From positions 1 to 64,000 of the forward strand of contig CAMAXP010000024.1 in assembly GCA_945862265.1 (NCBI GenBank): a stretch of 64,000 bases of DNA, in the 5' to 3' direction. The notes beneath the pieces were generated by a model, which saw only the letters and a list, made by a program, of their open reading frames with translations, was not told the DNA's origin and did no database searches. A program made the position numbers and the translations under genes. Position 1 is the first letter of the stretch; the number at the start of each line of letters is the position of its first letter. This document shows, in pieces, positions 53,995-64,000 of this stretch. This DNA is from Bordetella parapertussis. GTDB lineage: Bacteria; Pseudomonadota; Gammaproteobacteria; Burkholderiales; SG8-39.

Positions 53995-55317
53995 ATGCCC
54001 CCGTCCCCGCAGCCTGAAGCTTTTGTCCGCTGGTTCCGCCAGACGGCCCCTTACCTGCACGCCTTTGGCGGGCGCACTTTCGTGGTGGCGTTCGGCGGGG
54101 AACTGGTCACCGATCGCGTCCGGTTCACGCACTTCATCCAGGACATCAATCTGCTCGCCGCCCTCGGAATCCGGCTGGTGCTGGTGCACGGTGCCCGCCC
54201 CCAGATCGAAGCAGCGCTCAAGGCTAGCGGGCAGCGCTCGCGCTTTGCCAAGGGCCAGCGAATCACGGATTCCGCGGCCCTGGTGGCGGTCAAGCATGCA
54301 GCCGGGGCATTGCGCGTGGAGCTTGAGGCGTTGCTTTCACAAGGCCTGCCAAACTCGCCCATGGCCGGCGCGGACATCCGCGTCGCCTCCGGGAATTTCA
54401 TCACCGCAAGGCCGATCGGCATCATCGACGGCGTCGACCTGCAGTTCACGGGCACCGTCCGCAAGGTCGACGCCGTGGCAATCCAGCGCAGGCTCGAGGC
54501 GGAGGAAATCGTACTGGTTCCGCATATCGGGTACTCGCCCACCGGCGAGGTGTTCAACCTGGGCTGGGAGGACGTGGCCGCAAGCGTGGCAATCGCGCTG
54601 AAAGCCGACAAGCTGCTGGTTTTTTCCGACTGGCTACCCACCGACCGCAAAGGCGAGGTCGTTGCCGAACTGACCGCAAAGCAGGCCGAGGCGATGTCCG
54701 GCAAGAGCAGCCTTGCGCCGGCTGCGGCACGCACCCTGGACTGTGCGCTGAAAGCTCTCGCCTCGGGCGTGGGCCGCGCACACCTGCTGTCGCGCCGGGT
54801 GCTGGGTGCAATCCCGCTGGAATTGTTCACCCACTCGGGCGTAGGCACGATGATCACCGCTGATCCGGTCGAGGAAATTCGGATTGCCGGCATCGAGGAT
54901 GTGCGGGGAATCATCGCGCTGATCGAACCCCTCGAGGCCGAGGGGGCCCTGGTCAAGCGCAACCGGGAAATGCTGGAGCGCGAGATTGGCAATTTCACGG
55001 TCATCGAACACGATGGCGTAATTGTCGGCTGCGCCGCCCTGTACGCCTTTCCGCAGGAAAAGAGCGGCGAGTTCGCATGTTTCGCCGTCGCCCCGGAATA
55101 CCGCGACTCCGGGTACGGCGAGCAGTTGCTGCACGCCTGTGAGGAGCGCGCGCGCGCGCTCAAGCTGCGGCACCTTTTCGCCCTGACCACCCGCGCGGCC
55201 CACTGGTTCCTGGAGCAGGGATTCAAGCCCGGGGATGTGAACTCGCTTCCCGAACAGAAACAGGCGCTCTACAACTGGAAGCGCAATTCCAAGGTGTTCA
55301 CAAAGCGCCTGCGCTAG
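53995..55317 (+). CDS. argA: N-acetylglutamate synthase (bifunctional-length, ArgA type)
   Basis: This 440-residue enzyme makes N-acetylglutamate in arginine synthesis. It has an N-terminal amino-acid-kinase domain ([30 protein letters not shown]) that carries the arginine-inhibition site, and a C-terminal GNAT acetyltransferase domain ([29 protein letters not shown], with acetyl-CoA loop). This is the normal ArgA layout. It is followed 32 bp later by yggX. Confidence 0.95.
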   Translation: MPPSPQPEAFVRWFRQTAPYLHAFGGRTFVVAFGGELVTDRVRFTHFIQDINLLAALGIRLVLVHGARPQIEAALKASGQRSRFAKGQRITDSAALVAVKHAAGALRVELEALLSQGLPNSPMAGADIRVASGNFITARPIGIIDGVDLQFTGTVRKVDAVAIQRRLEAEEIVLVPHIGYSPTGEVFNLGWEDVAASVAIALKADKLLVFSDWLPTDRKGEVVAELTAKQAEAMSGKSSLAPAAARTLDCALKALASGVGRAHLLSRRVLGAIPLELFTHSGVGTMITADPVEEIRIAGIEDVRGIIALIEPLEAEGALVKRNREMLEREIGNFTVIEHDGVIVGCAALYAFPQEKSGEFACFAVAPEYRDSGYGEQLLHACEERARALKLRHLFALTTRAAHWFLEQGFKPGDVNSLPEQKQALYNWKRNSKVFTKRLR

Positions 55318-55349
55318 AATCGCCTCCTTCCGGAAAAAAGGAAAGACCC

Positions 55350-55622
55350 ATGACCAGGATGGTGATGTGCGTGAAGCTCGGACGGGAGGCGGAGGGACTC
55401 GATCGCCCGACCTATCCGGGAGAAATCGGAAAGCGGATTTTCGAGACCGTCTCGAAGGAAGCCTGGCAGCAGTGGCTGCGCCACCAGACCATGCTCGTCA
55501 ACGAGAACCGCCTGAACCTCGCAGACGCCAAGGCGCGAAAGTACCTCGTCGAGCAGATGGAAAAGCACTTCTTCGGCGATGGCGCCGACGCCGCGGCGGG
55601 GTATGTCCCGCCGAGCAGCTGA
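55350..55622 (+). CDS. yggX: Fe(2+)-trafficking/oxidative damage protein YggX
   Basis: The 90-residue protein has the YggX pattern [44 protein letters not shown] and [17 protein letters not shown]. It protects iron-sulfur clusters and is thought to help iron traffic. The arrangement argA-yggX is common in betaproteobacteria. It is convergent with phoU at a 4-bp gap. Confidence 0.95.
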   Translation: MTRMVMCVKLGREAEGLDRPTYPGEIGKRIFETVSKEAWQQWLRHQTMLVNENRLNLADAKARKYLVEQMEKHFFGDGADAAAGYVPPSS

Positions 55623-55626
55623 CGCT

Positions 55627-56325
55627 CTACTCGAGAAGTCCCTTCTCGACATCCTCGATGGAGGTATGGCGGATGTCCCGGCCCTTGACCATGTAGATCA
55701 CGTACTCGGCCATGTTCTTTGAGTGATCGCCGATGCGCTCCAGCGCCTTGGCGATGAACAGGATCTCGAGCGAACGGGAGATGGTGCGCGGATCCTCCAT
55801 CATGAACGTGATCAGCTGGCGCATGATTGCGCGAAAGGAATCATCCACCTCGCTGTCCTGCTTCACCACGGCCATGGCCGCGCCAACGTCGAGCCGCGCG
55901 AAACAGTCCAGGGCCTGACGAAGCATATGGACCGCCCGGTCCGCGATGTGCGACAGGTCCATGCGCGGCATGTGGAGGCGCTCTGCGACATGGATGAGCT
56001 TCGCCATGCGCGCAATCTTCTCTGCCTCGTCCCCGATCCGTTCCAGGTCCGTGATGGTCTTGATCACGGCGATCAGGAGCCGCAGGTCGCCAGCCGCGGG
56101 CTGGCGACGTGCAATGATGTGGCTGCAGGATTCGTCCAATTCCACTTCCATCGCGTTGACGAGATGGTCTTTGGAAATCACCCGCTCGATCGCCTCCATG
56201 TCACCGGAGAGCAGGGATTCCATCGCCTGGACGATCTGTTCCTCGACCATACCGCCCATCTGGAGCACACGCGCGCGAACGCTCTCAAGCTCGGCGTCAA
56301 ACTGCTTGGAGATGTGCTCGGTCAT
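55627..56325 (-). CDS. phoU: Phosphate signalling protein PhoU
   Basis: The 232-residue all-helical protein has two PhoU repeats: ISKQFDAELESVRARVLQMGGMVEEQI and LLIAVIKTITDLERIGDEAEKIARM, then a second set ending FIAKALERIGDHSKNMAEYVIYMVKGRDIRH. E-x-x-x-D metal sites (ERIGDEAEK, ERIGDHSKN) are intact. It restrains the PhoR/PhoB response and phosphate uptake; the pst and phoBR genes are not in this window. A hairpin in the leader holds the Shine-Dalgarno. Confidence 0.95.
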   Translation of the reverse strand: MTEHISKQFDAELESVRARVLQMGGMVEEQIVQAMESLLSGDMEAIERVISKDHLVNAMEVELDESCSHIIARRQPAAGDLRLLIAVIKTITDLERIGDEAEKIARMAKLIHVAERLHMPRMDLSHIADRAVHMLRQALDCFARLDVGAAMAVVKQDSEVDDSFRAIMRQLITFMMEDPRTISRSLEILFIAKALERIGDHSKNMAEYVIYMVKGRDIRHTSIEDVEKGLLE

Positions 56326-56330
56326 GAACC

Positions 56331-56352
56331 AACCCCTATGAACAGAGGGGTT
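56331..56352 (-). promoter_or_regulatory. Leader hairpin enclosing the phoU ribosome-binding site
   Basis: On the minus strand AACCCCT (56352-56346) pairs perfectly with AGGGGTT (56337-56331) around an 8-nt loop. The AGGGG is the best Shine-Dalgarno candidate for the phoU ATG at 56325, eight or so bases away. Folding would block ribosome access, so translational control of phoU is possible. Confidence 0.5.
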
Positions 56353-56396
56353 AGCTTAGCACGGCCTTGTTACAGAACCATGACTTGAAACACTAC

Positions 56397-57062
56397 TCAG
56401 CGCCTGACGGTGCTCGACTTTACGCCCTCCGCCGTTCCCAGTAACAGCACGTCAGCGCCGCGTCGGGCGAAGAGGCCGTTGGTGACTATGCCAGCCACAT
56501 TGTTCAGCTCGGCCTCGAAGGCCGGCGGGTCCATGATGGTCAAGCCGTAACAATCCAGGATCACGTTCCCGTTGTCGGTCTTGAAGTTCTCGCGCAGCCT
56601 GGGATTCGCGCCCATGCGCAGCAACTCACGGCCCACGTGGCTGCGGGCCATGGGGATGACTTCGACCGGGAGCGGGAACCGGCCCAAGGTCGGCACCAGC
56701 TTTGAAGCATCGCAGATGCAGACGAACTTTCTCGCCACGGCAGCGACGATTTTCTCGCGCGTGAGCGCACCACCACCGCCCTTGATCATGTGCATGTGCT
56801 CGGTGATCTCGTCTGCGCCATCCACATAGACCGGAAGGTCGGCGACGGAATTCAGGTCGAACACTCGGATCCCGTGCTTCTTGAGGCGCTCCGCACTGGC
56901 TTCCGATGCGGCCACGGCGCCTTCGATGCGCCCCTTGATTCCGGCAAGCGCGTCGATGAAGAAATTCACTGTCGAGCCGGAGCCGACGCCGACGATCGAA
57001 TCTTCGATCACGTGCTTCAGCGCCTCGCGGGCAACCAGCTGCTTGAGTTCGTCCTGGGTCAT
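56397..57062 (-). CDS. rpiA: Ribose-5-phosphate isomerase A
   Basis: This 221-residue enzyme interconverts ribose 5-phosphate and ribulose 5-phosphate. Conserved [15 protein letters not shown], the catalytic VDGADEI, and [14 protein letters not shown] are present. The ATG at 57060-57062 overlaps the lpdA stop (ATGA), so it is the last gene of an aceE-aceF-lpdA-rpiA run. Longer in-frame starts inside lpdA are not needed. Confidence 0.95.
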   Translation of the reverse strand: MTQDELKQLVAREALKHVIEDSIVGVGSGSTVNFFIDALAGIKGRIEGAVAASEASAERLKKHGIRVFDLNSVADLPVYVDGADEITEHMHMIKGGGGALTREKIVAAVARKFVCICDASKLVPTLGRFPLPVEVIPMARSHVGRELLRMGANPRLRENFKTDNGNVILDCYGLTIMDPPAFEAELNNVAGIVTNGLFARRGADVLLLGTAEGVKSSTVRR

Positions 57063-58798
57063 TTCTTTTTCACCGGCGGCATGTCCGTACACACGCCTTC
57101 GTACAGTTCCGCCGCCATGCCGACCGACTCGCCAAGCGTAGGGTGGGGATGGATGGTCTTGCCAATATCGACGGCATCCGCACCCATTTCGATGGCCAGC
57201 GCAAGCTCACTGATCAGGTCGCCCGCTCCCGTCCCGACAATGCCTCCCCCGAGGATCCGGTGCGTCTCGGCGTCGAAGATCAGCTTGGTGAATCCCTCGT
57301 CGCGACCATTGGCGATCGCCCGCCCCGAGGCCGCCCACGGGAACTTGCCGACGCCCACCTTGACCCCTTGCTTCCTCGCTTCATCCTCGGTCAGGCCAAC
57401 CCACGCAACCTCGGGATCCGTGTAGGCCACGCCCGGGATAACGCGCGCATCGAAGTGCGATTTTTCGCCCGCCACCGCCTCGGCGGCCACATGCCCTTCG
57501 TGCACCGCCTTGTGGGCAAGCATGGGCTGGCCGACGATATCGCCAATCGCATAAATGTGCGGAACGTTGGTCCGCATCTGGCTGTCGACCGGGATGAATC
57601 CGCGCTCGTTCACGGCGACACCGGCCTTGTCAGCCCCGATCACCTTGCCATTCGGCGTACGGCCCACCGAAACCAGCACCAGGTCGTAGGTCTGCGGTTC
57701 CTTGGGCGCCCCTTCTCCCTCGAACCAGGCCTTGATGCCCTGCGGGGTGGCCTCGACCTTCAACGTGCGCGTCTTCAGCATGATGTTGTCAAAGCGCGTG
57801 GCGTTGAATTTCTGCCACACCGCGACGAGGTCGCGATCCGGGCCCAGCATGAGCGAATCCATCATCTCGACCACATCGAGGCGCGCTCCCAGCGTGGAGT
57901 ACACCGTCCCCATCTCGAGACCGATGATGCCTCCGCCGACGACCAGCATCCTCTTCGGCAGGGACTTGAGCTCCAGCGCCCCCGTGGAATCGATGATCCT
58001 CGGATCATCCGGCAGGAAGGGAAGCTTCGCAGCCTGCGAACCAGCGGCGATGATCGCGCTGATAAAGCGGACCAGCTTCCGGCCTTCCTTGGTCTCTACG
58101 GCAAGGTGGTTCGGGTCGGCAAACGACCCGGTGCCCTGGACGACCGTAACCTTGCGCAGCTTCGCCATCCCGGCCAGGCCGGTCGTGAGCTTCCCGACGA
58201 CTTTCTCTTTCCACCCGCGCAGCTTGGCGAGGTCCACCGCGGGCTTTCCAAAGGATATGCCGTGTTCAGCCATGTGCTGCGCCTCGTCCATGACCGCCGC
58301 TACATGCAGCAAAGCCTTGGACGGAATGCAGCCGACGTTAAGGCATACACCCCCGAGTGTCGCGTAGCGCTCCACCAGCACGACCTTCTTGCCAAGGTCG
58401 GCCGCCCGGAAGGCGGCGGAATACCCGCCAGGACCGGAACCCAGCACGACGACATCGCATTCAATGTCCGCTGCCGCACCGGCAGGAAGGGTCGCAGCCG
58501 CAGGCGCGACCGGCACGGCAGGCACTGCCGGCGCAGGCGCCTGGGCTTCAGCGGCGACGGCCTCGTCCAGCGTTAGCACGAGCGAACCTTCAGCCACTTT
58601 ATCGCCGATCTTGACCTTGATTTCCTTCACCACACCGGCAGCGGGCGAAGGGATCTCCATGGTCGCCTTGTCGGATTCGACCGTGATCAGCGAGGTTTCT
58701 TTCTGGACGGTGTCGCCGGGCTTTACGAGGACCTCGATGACGCCGACTTCCTTGAAGTCGCCGATGTCGGGCACCTTGATTTCGATGGTCTTGGCCAT
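57059..58798 (-). CDS. lpdA: Dihydrolipoamide dehydrogenase with N-terminal lipoyl domain
   Basis: E3 of the pyruvate dehydrogenase complex. The 579 residues comprise an N-terminal lipoyl domain (about 1-75, lipoyl-Lys in [12 protein letters not shown]), an Ala/Pro linker, then the FAD/NAD oxidoreductase with [20 protein letters not shown], the redox pair CLNVGC in [31 protein letters not shown] and the C-terminal His-Glu in [12 protein letters not shown]. The added lipoyl domain is usual in betaproteobacteria. It follows aceF by 2 bp. Confidence 0.96.
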   Translation of the reverse strand: MAKTIEIKVPDIGDFKEVGVIEVLVKPGDTVQKETSLITVESDKATMEIPSPAAGVVKEIKVKIGDKVAEGSLVLTLDEAVAAEAQAPAPAVPAVPVAPAAATLPAGAAADIECDVVVLGSGPGGYSAAFRAADLGKKVVLVERYATLGGVCLNVGCIPSKALLHVAAVMDEAQHMAEHGISFGKPAVDLAKLRGWKEKVVGKLTTGLAGMAKLRKVTVVQGTGSFADPNHLAVETKEGRKLVRFISAIIAAGSQAAKLPFLPDDPRIIDSTGALELKSLPKRMLVVGGGIIGLEMGTVYSTLGARLDVVEMMDSLMLGPDRDLVAVWQKFNATRFDNIMLKTRTLKVEATPQGIKAWFEGEGAPKEPQTYDLVLVSVGRTPNGKVIGADKAGVAVNERGFIPVDSQMRTNVPHIYAIGDIVGQPMLAHKAVHEGHVAAEAVAGEKSHFDARVIPGVAYTDPEVAWVGLTEDEARKQGVKVGVGKFPWAASGRAIANGRDEGFTKLIFDAETHRILGGGIVGTGAGDLISELALAIEMGADAVDIGKTIHPHPTLGESVGMAAELYEGVCTDMPPVKKK

Positions 58799-58800
58799 TG

Positions 58801-60108
58801 CTAGAGCAGGGACCGGCGGATGTCGGACAGCACCGAGACAAGATACGTCGTGAACCGTGCGCCGGCGGCACCGTCGATCACCCGGTGGTCATAGGACAGG
58901 GAAAGCGGCAGCACGAGGCGCGGCGTAAACTCCTTGCCGTTCCAGACGGGTCGCATGACGGAGCGCGACACGCCGAGGATCGCAACTTCGGGCGCATTGA
59001 TGATCGGCGTGAACATCGTGCCGCCGATCCCGCCAAGGCTGGAGATGGAGAAAGTCCCCCCCTGCATATCCCCGGGCTTCAGCTTCTTTTCCTTGGCGAG
59101 CCTGGAGACCTCCCCGAGTTCGCGTGCCAGGTCGAACACCCCTTTGCGATCGGCATCCCGGATCACCGGGACCACAAGGCCATCCGGCGTGTCGACGGCC
59201 ACGCCGATATGGAAATACTTCTTCAGCACGAGATTCTCACCCGACTTGTCGAGCGAGGCGTTGAAATCGGGGAACTGGCGCAACGCCGTGACGCTCGCCT
59301 TGATCAGGAACGCAAGCATGGTGAGCTTGAAGCCCTGCTTCTCGGTCTCGGCGGCGTTCGCCTTGCGGAAGGACTCGAGCTCGGTAATGTCCGCCTCGTC
59401 GAACTGCGTGATGTGCGGGATCGATACCCAGTTGCGGTGCAGGTTCGCCCCTGAGATCTTCTTGATCCGGGACAACGCCCGGGTTTCCACCGGGCCGTAC
59501 TTCGCGAAATCGATATTCGGGAGTTCCGGGAGGTTGAACGGCAGGCCACCGCCGGAAGCCGACGCAGACACCGGCTTTACTGCAGCCAATGCACCTTTGA
59601 CGAAAGCCTGCACATCCTCACGGGTCACTCGACCTTTGAGGCCGGTCCCCTTAACCTTGCTCAGGTCGACGCCGAGTTCGCGCGCAAACATGCGTATGGA
59701 CGGACTCGCATGAGGTTTGGACAGCGTCAGGTCCTGCGGCTCAAGCGGCACCGGATCGGGCTTTGCTACGGGGTGTGGCGGAGGCTCGACCGCTGCGACA
59801 GCAGGTGCTGGTGTCGTCGATACAGCCGCTGCAGCCGACTGCGCCGGGGCGACCGACGCACTCCCGGCGGCCTCGTCGAGGATCAGGATCAGGGAGCCTT
59901 TCGCCACCTTGTCGCCGACCTTGATCTTCAGTTCCTTCACCACACCCGCCACCGGCGAAGGAATCTCCATGGTGGCCTTGTCGGACTCGACCGTGATCAG
60001 GGAGCCCTCCTTCTCCACGCGATCTCCCGGCGCAACCAGAACCTCGATCACGCCGACCTCCTTGAGGTCGCCGATGTCCGGGACTTTTACTTCTATCGAA
60101 CCAGCCAT
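58801..60108 (-). CDS. aceF: Pyruvate dehydrogenase E2, dihydrolipoyl acetyltransferase
   Basis: The 435-residue core protein has one N-terminal lipoyl domain ([12 protein letters not shown]), an Ala/Pro linker, a peripheral-subunit-binding domain ([33 protein letters not shown]), and a catalytic domain ending [16 protein letters not shown] with the active His and Asp of the HRxxDG motif. Having one lipoyl domain in E2 and one in E3 contrasts with the three-domain E2 of E. coli. It lies 20 bp after aceE. Confidence 0.96.
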   Translation of the reverse strand: MAGSIEVKVPDIGDLKEVGVIEVLVAPGDRVEKEGSLITVESDKATMEIPSPVAGVVKELKIKVGDKVAKGSLILILDEAAGSASVAPAQSAAAAVSTTPAPAVAAVEPPPHPVAKPDPVPLEPQDLTLSKPHASPSIRMFARELGVDLSKVKGTGLKGRVTREDVQAFVKGALAAVKPVSASASGGGLPFNLPELPNIDFAKYGPVETRALSRIKKISGANLHRNWVSIPHITQFDEADITELESFRKANAAETEKQGFKLTMLAFLIKASVTALRQFPDFNASLDKSGENLVLKKYFHIGVAVDTPDGLVVPVIRDADRKGVFDLARELGEVSRLAKEKKLKPGDMQGGTFSISSLGGIGGTMFTPIINAPEVAILGVSRSVMRPVWNGKEFTPRLVLPLSLSYDHRVIDGAAGARFTTYLVSVLSDIRRSLL

Positions 60109-60128
60109 TATGGGAATGTGCCTTTTCT

Positions 60129-62813
<2,685 letters not shown>

Positions 62814-63079
62814 GAGTCCTCCAGCTTGTGGCTTTGCTCTGTCAAACAGTGGTTCGCGGGCGGACTTTTTGAATCCGCAACGCACAGGGAATTGCATTGA
62901 AGCTTAATACGTTCATGTGACCCGCACAAACGCCCGACCATGCCTCGGGCCGTGCCCAGTGGAATGTCGGGAACGCAGCCGCCTTCTTATATTTCATATT
63001 GTAAAATACAATATCGCATTGTGCAATAACAGCCAATGCTAGACTTCGCCCCCCTTCTCGACCTCTGTCGGCACCCCGC
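62814..63079. promoter_or_regulatory. Divergent aceE/folD control region with AT-rich palindromes
   Basis: The 266-bp gap between aceE and folD holds no gene. ATATTGTA-AAA-TACAATAT (62996-63014) is a perfect 8-bp inverted repeat with a 3-nt spacer. A related ATTGTGCAAT follows about 10 bp later (63018-63028). The A+T content is far above the surroundings, as expected for promoters and operators. It does not match the enterobacterial PdhR box ATTGGT-N3-ACCAAT. Confidence 0.55.
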
Positions 63080-63934
63080 ATGACCGCCCGCATCATTGAT
63101 GGAAAGGCGCACGCCGCCGCCCTCCGCGCAGAGCTCAAGGTTTCCGTCGCATCCCTCGCCGCCCACGGCGTACGCCCTGGCTTGGCGGTCATCATCGTCG
63201 GTGACACTGCCGCATCGCGTACTTATGTGCGGCACAAGGTGCTTGCCTGCGAGGAAGCTGGTGTGCTTTCCGAGTTGCACGAGTTTCCATCCGACGCGAT
63301 CGAGGAGGATGTCCTCGCTCGCATTCGTGCCTTGAATGACGACCCGCGCATCGATGGCGTCCTGGTCCAACTCCCTCTGCCGCCACACATGAACGAGAGG
63401 CGCGTCCTCGCCACAGTCGTGCCGGAGAAGGATGTAGACGGATTTCATGTGCATAGCGCCGGTGCGCTGCTGATCGGCGCACCGCATTTCGTGCCCTGTA
63501 CGCCAGCCGGGATCATGTACCTGCTGGAGAAGGAAAACATCGAAATTGCCGGGCGCCACGCAGTGGTGATCGGCCGCAGCAACATCGTGGGCAAACCCAT
63601 ATCGCTCCTGCTCTTGCAAAAGGACGCGACCGTCACCATTTGCCACTCCAGAACGCCGGACCTTGCGAGCCACGCGAGTCGTGCGGACATCCTTGTCGCA
63701 GCAGTCGGGCGCACAAACCTGGTCGGTCCCGGCATGATCAAGCCGGGTGCGTGTGTCATCGACGTGGGCACGAACAGGCAAGCGGATGGCAAGCTGCGCG
63801 GAGATGTCGACTTTGAGGCCGTCCGGGAAGTCGCTGGCAGTATCACGCCGGTACCCGGCGGTGTCGGCCCAATGACCGTTGCCATGCTGGTGTCCAACAC
63901 ATTGCATGCAGCCCAACAACGAAAGCCCAGCTGA
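63080..63934 (+). CDS. folD: Methylenetetrahydrofolate dehydrogenase/cyclohydrolase
   Basis: The 284-residue bifunctional enzyme oxidises 5,10-methylene-THF to methenyl-THF and opens it to 10-formyl-THF. Family landmarks are YVRHKVLACEEAGV with the catalytic Lys, GVLVQLPLPPHM, PEKDVDGFH, VVIGRSNIVGKP and PVPGGVGPMTVAMLV. The start at 63080 directly follows the AT-rich region. It is followed 10 bp later by prlC, read in the same direction. Confidence 0.96.
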   Translation: MTARIIDGKAHAAALRAELKVSVASLAAHGVRPGLAVIIVGDTAASRTYVRHKVLACEEAGVLSELHEFPSDAIEEDVLARIRALNDDPRIDGVLVQLPLPPHMNERRVLATVVPEKDVDGFHVHSAGALLIGAPHFVPCTPAGIMYLLEKENIEIAGRHAVVIGRSNIVGKPISLLLLQKDATVTICHSRTPDLASHASRADILVAAVGRTNLVGPGMIKPGACVIDVGTNRQADGKLRGDVDFEAVREVAGSITPVPGGVGPMTVAMLVSNTLHAAQQRKPS

Positions 63935-63944
63935 TACAGGCCCC

Positions 63945-64000
63945 ATGCAGAACCCCTTGTCCGCAAACCCGCTGCTAGATTTTTCCGGACTGCCCCGCTT
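63945..64000 (+). CDS. prlC: Oligopeptidase A, N-terminal fragment (partial)
   Basis: The last 56 bases, from ATG 63945, encode 18 residues ending NPLLDFSGLPR. This NPLL-DFSGLPRF-type start is typical of the M3-family zinc oligopeptidase A. The remainder lies beyond the window. A 10-bp gap to folD suggests co-transcription. Confidence 0.7.
   Translation, partial: MQNPLSANPLLDFSGLPR

Noticed and set aside
62814..63079. PdhR operator for aceE
   Set aside because: No ATTGGT-N3-ACCAAT-type sequence is present in the gap; the palindrome there has a different core.

Overview
The window is about 64 kb of a high-G+C chromosome that reads as a betaproteobacterium, most likely in or near Burkholderiales. 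The evidence is the gene content. There is a transketolase-gap-pgk run, a pyruvate dehydrogenase operon whose E3 carries its own lipoyl domain, folD beside aceE, argA beside yggX, and several Bug/TctC-type orphan receptors. This placement is an inference. I see no rRNA, tRNA, CRISPR array, insertion sequence or prophage.

Layout. 1-122: tail of an alpha/beta hydrolase. 310-1434: a stand-alone DGQHR/DndB-like gene. 1431-6409 (minus): tkt-gap-enoyl-CoA hydratase-pgk, tightly overlapped. 6511-8855: nudC, then a structured leader and a fused SpeD-SpeE gene. 8852-15604: ureide catabolism (allantoate amidohydrolase, ureidoglycine aminotransferase, allantoinase PuuE, allantoin/hydantoin racemase, an omega-aminotransferase and a second carbamoyl-amidohydrolase). 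15855-22992: a dipeptide-type ABC importer with an embedded AtzG-like/AtzE-like amidase pair. 23083-30829: an accessory stretch with a PdxA homologue, Bug receptors, a phosphoesterase, a cyclic-nucleotide-binding protein, small unknown genes, an SDR, an acyl-CoA-dehydrogenase-like flavoprotein and two gene remnants. 30915-38675: two methyltransferases, a putative selenoprotein, membrane and DUF proteins, and a YgiB/YgiC/DUF350 operon. 38743-52090: a sugar or sugar-acid cluster (FAH hydrolase, SDR, GntR/FadR regulator, MalK-type ABC importer, SDR, IlvD/Edd dehydratase, TRAP permeases, UxaA-family dehydratase, RraA-family protein). 52102-64000: housekeeping genes (rsmE, argA, yggX, phoU, rpiA, lpdA, aceF, aceE, folD, start of prlC).

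The most interesting locus is 32198-33304. The reading frame stops at a TGA exactly where the AhpD catalytic motif E-x11-C-x2-C-x3-H expects its second cysteine. The same frame then stays open for 120 more codons. A perfect 7-bp hairpin with a G-containing 5-nt loop begins 17 nt after the TGA. This is best read as one 368-residue AhpD-like selenoprotein with Sec248 and a bacterial SECIS element, not as two genes.

The gene sets fit together as metabolic modules. The ureide enzymes and the importer with its amidase pair probably scavenge nitrogen from allantoin-like or carbamoyl compounds. The 38.7-52.1 kb cluster probably takes up a sugar or sugar acid, dehydrates it and cleaves it to pyruvate-level products, under the divergently transcribed GntR/FadR regulator.
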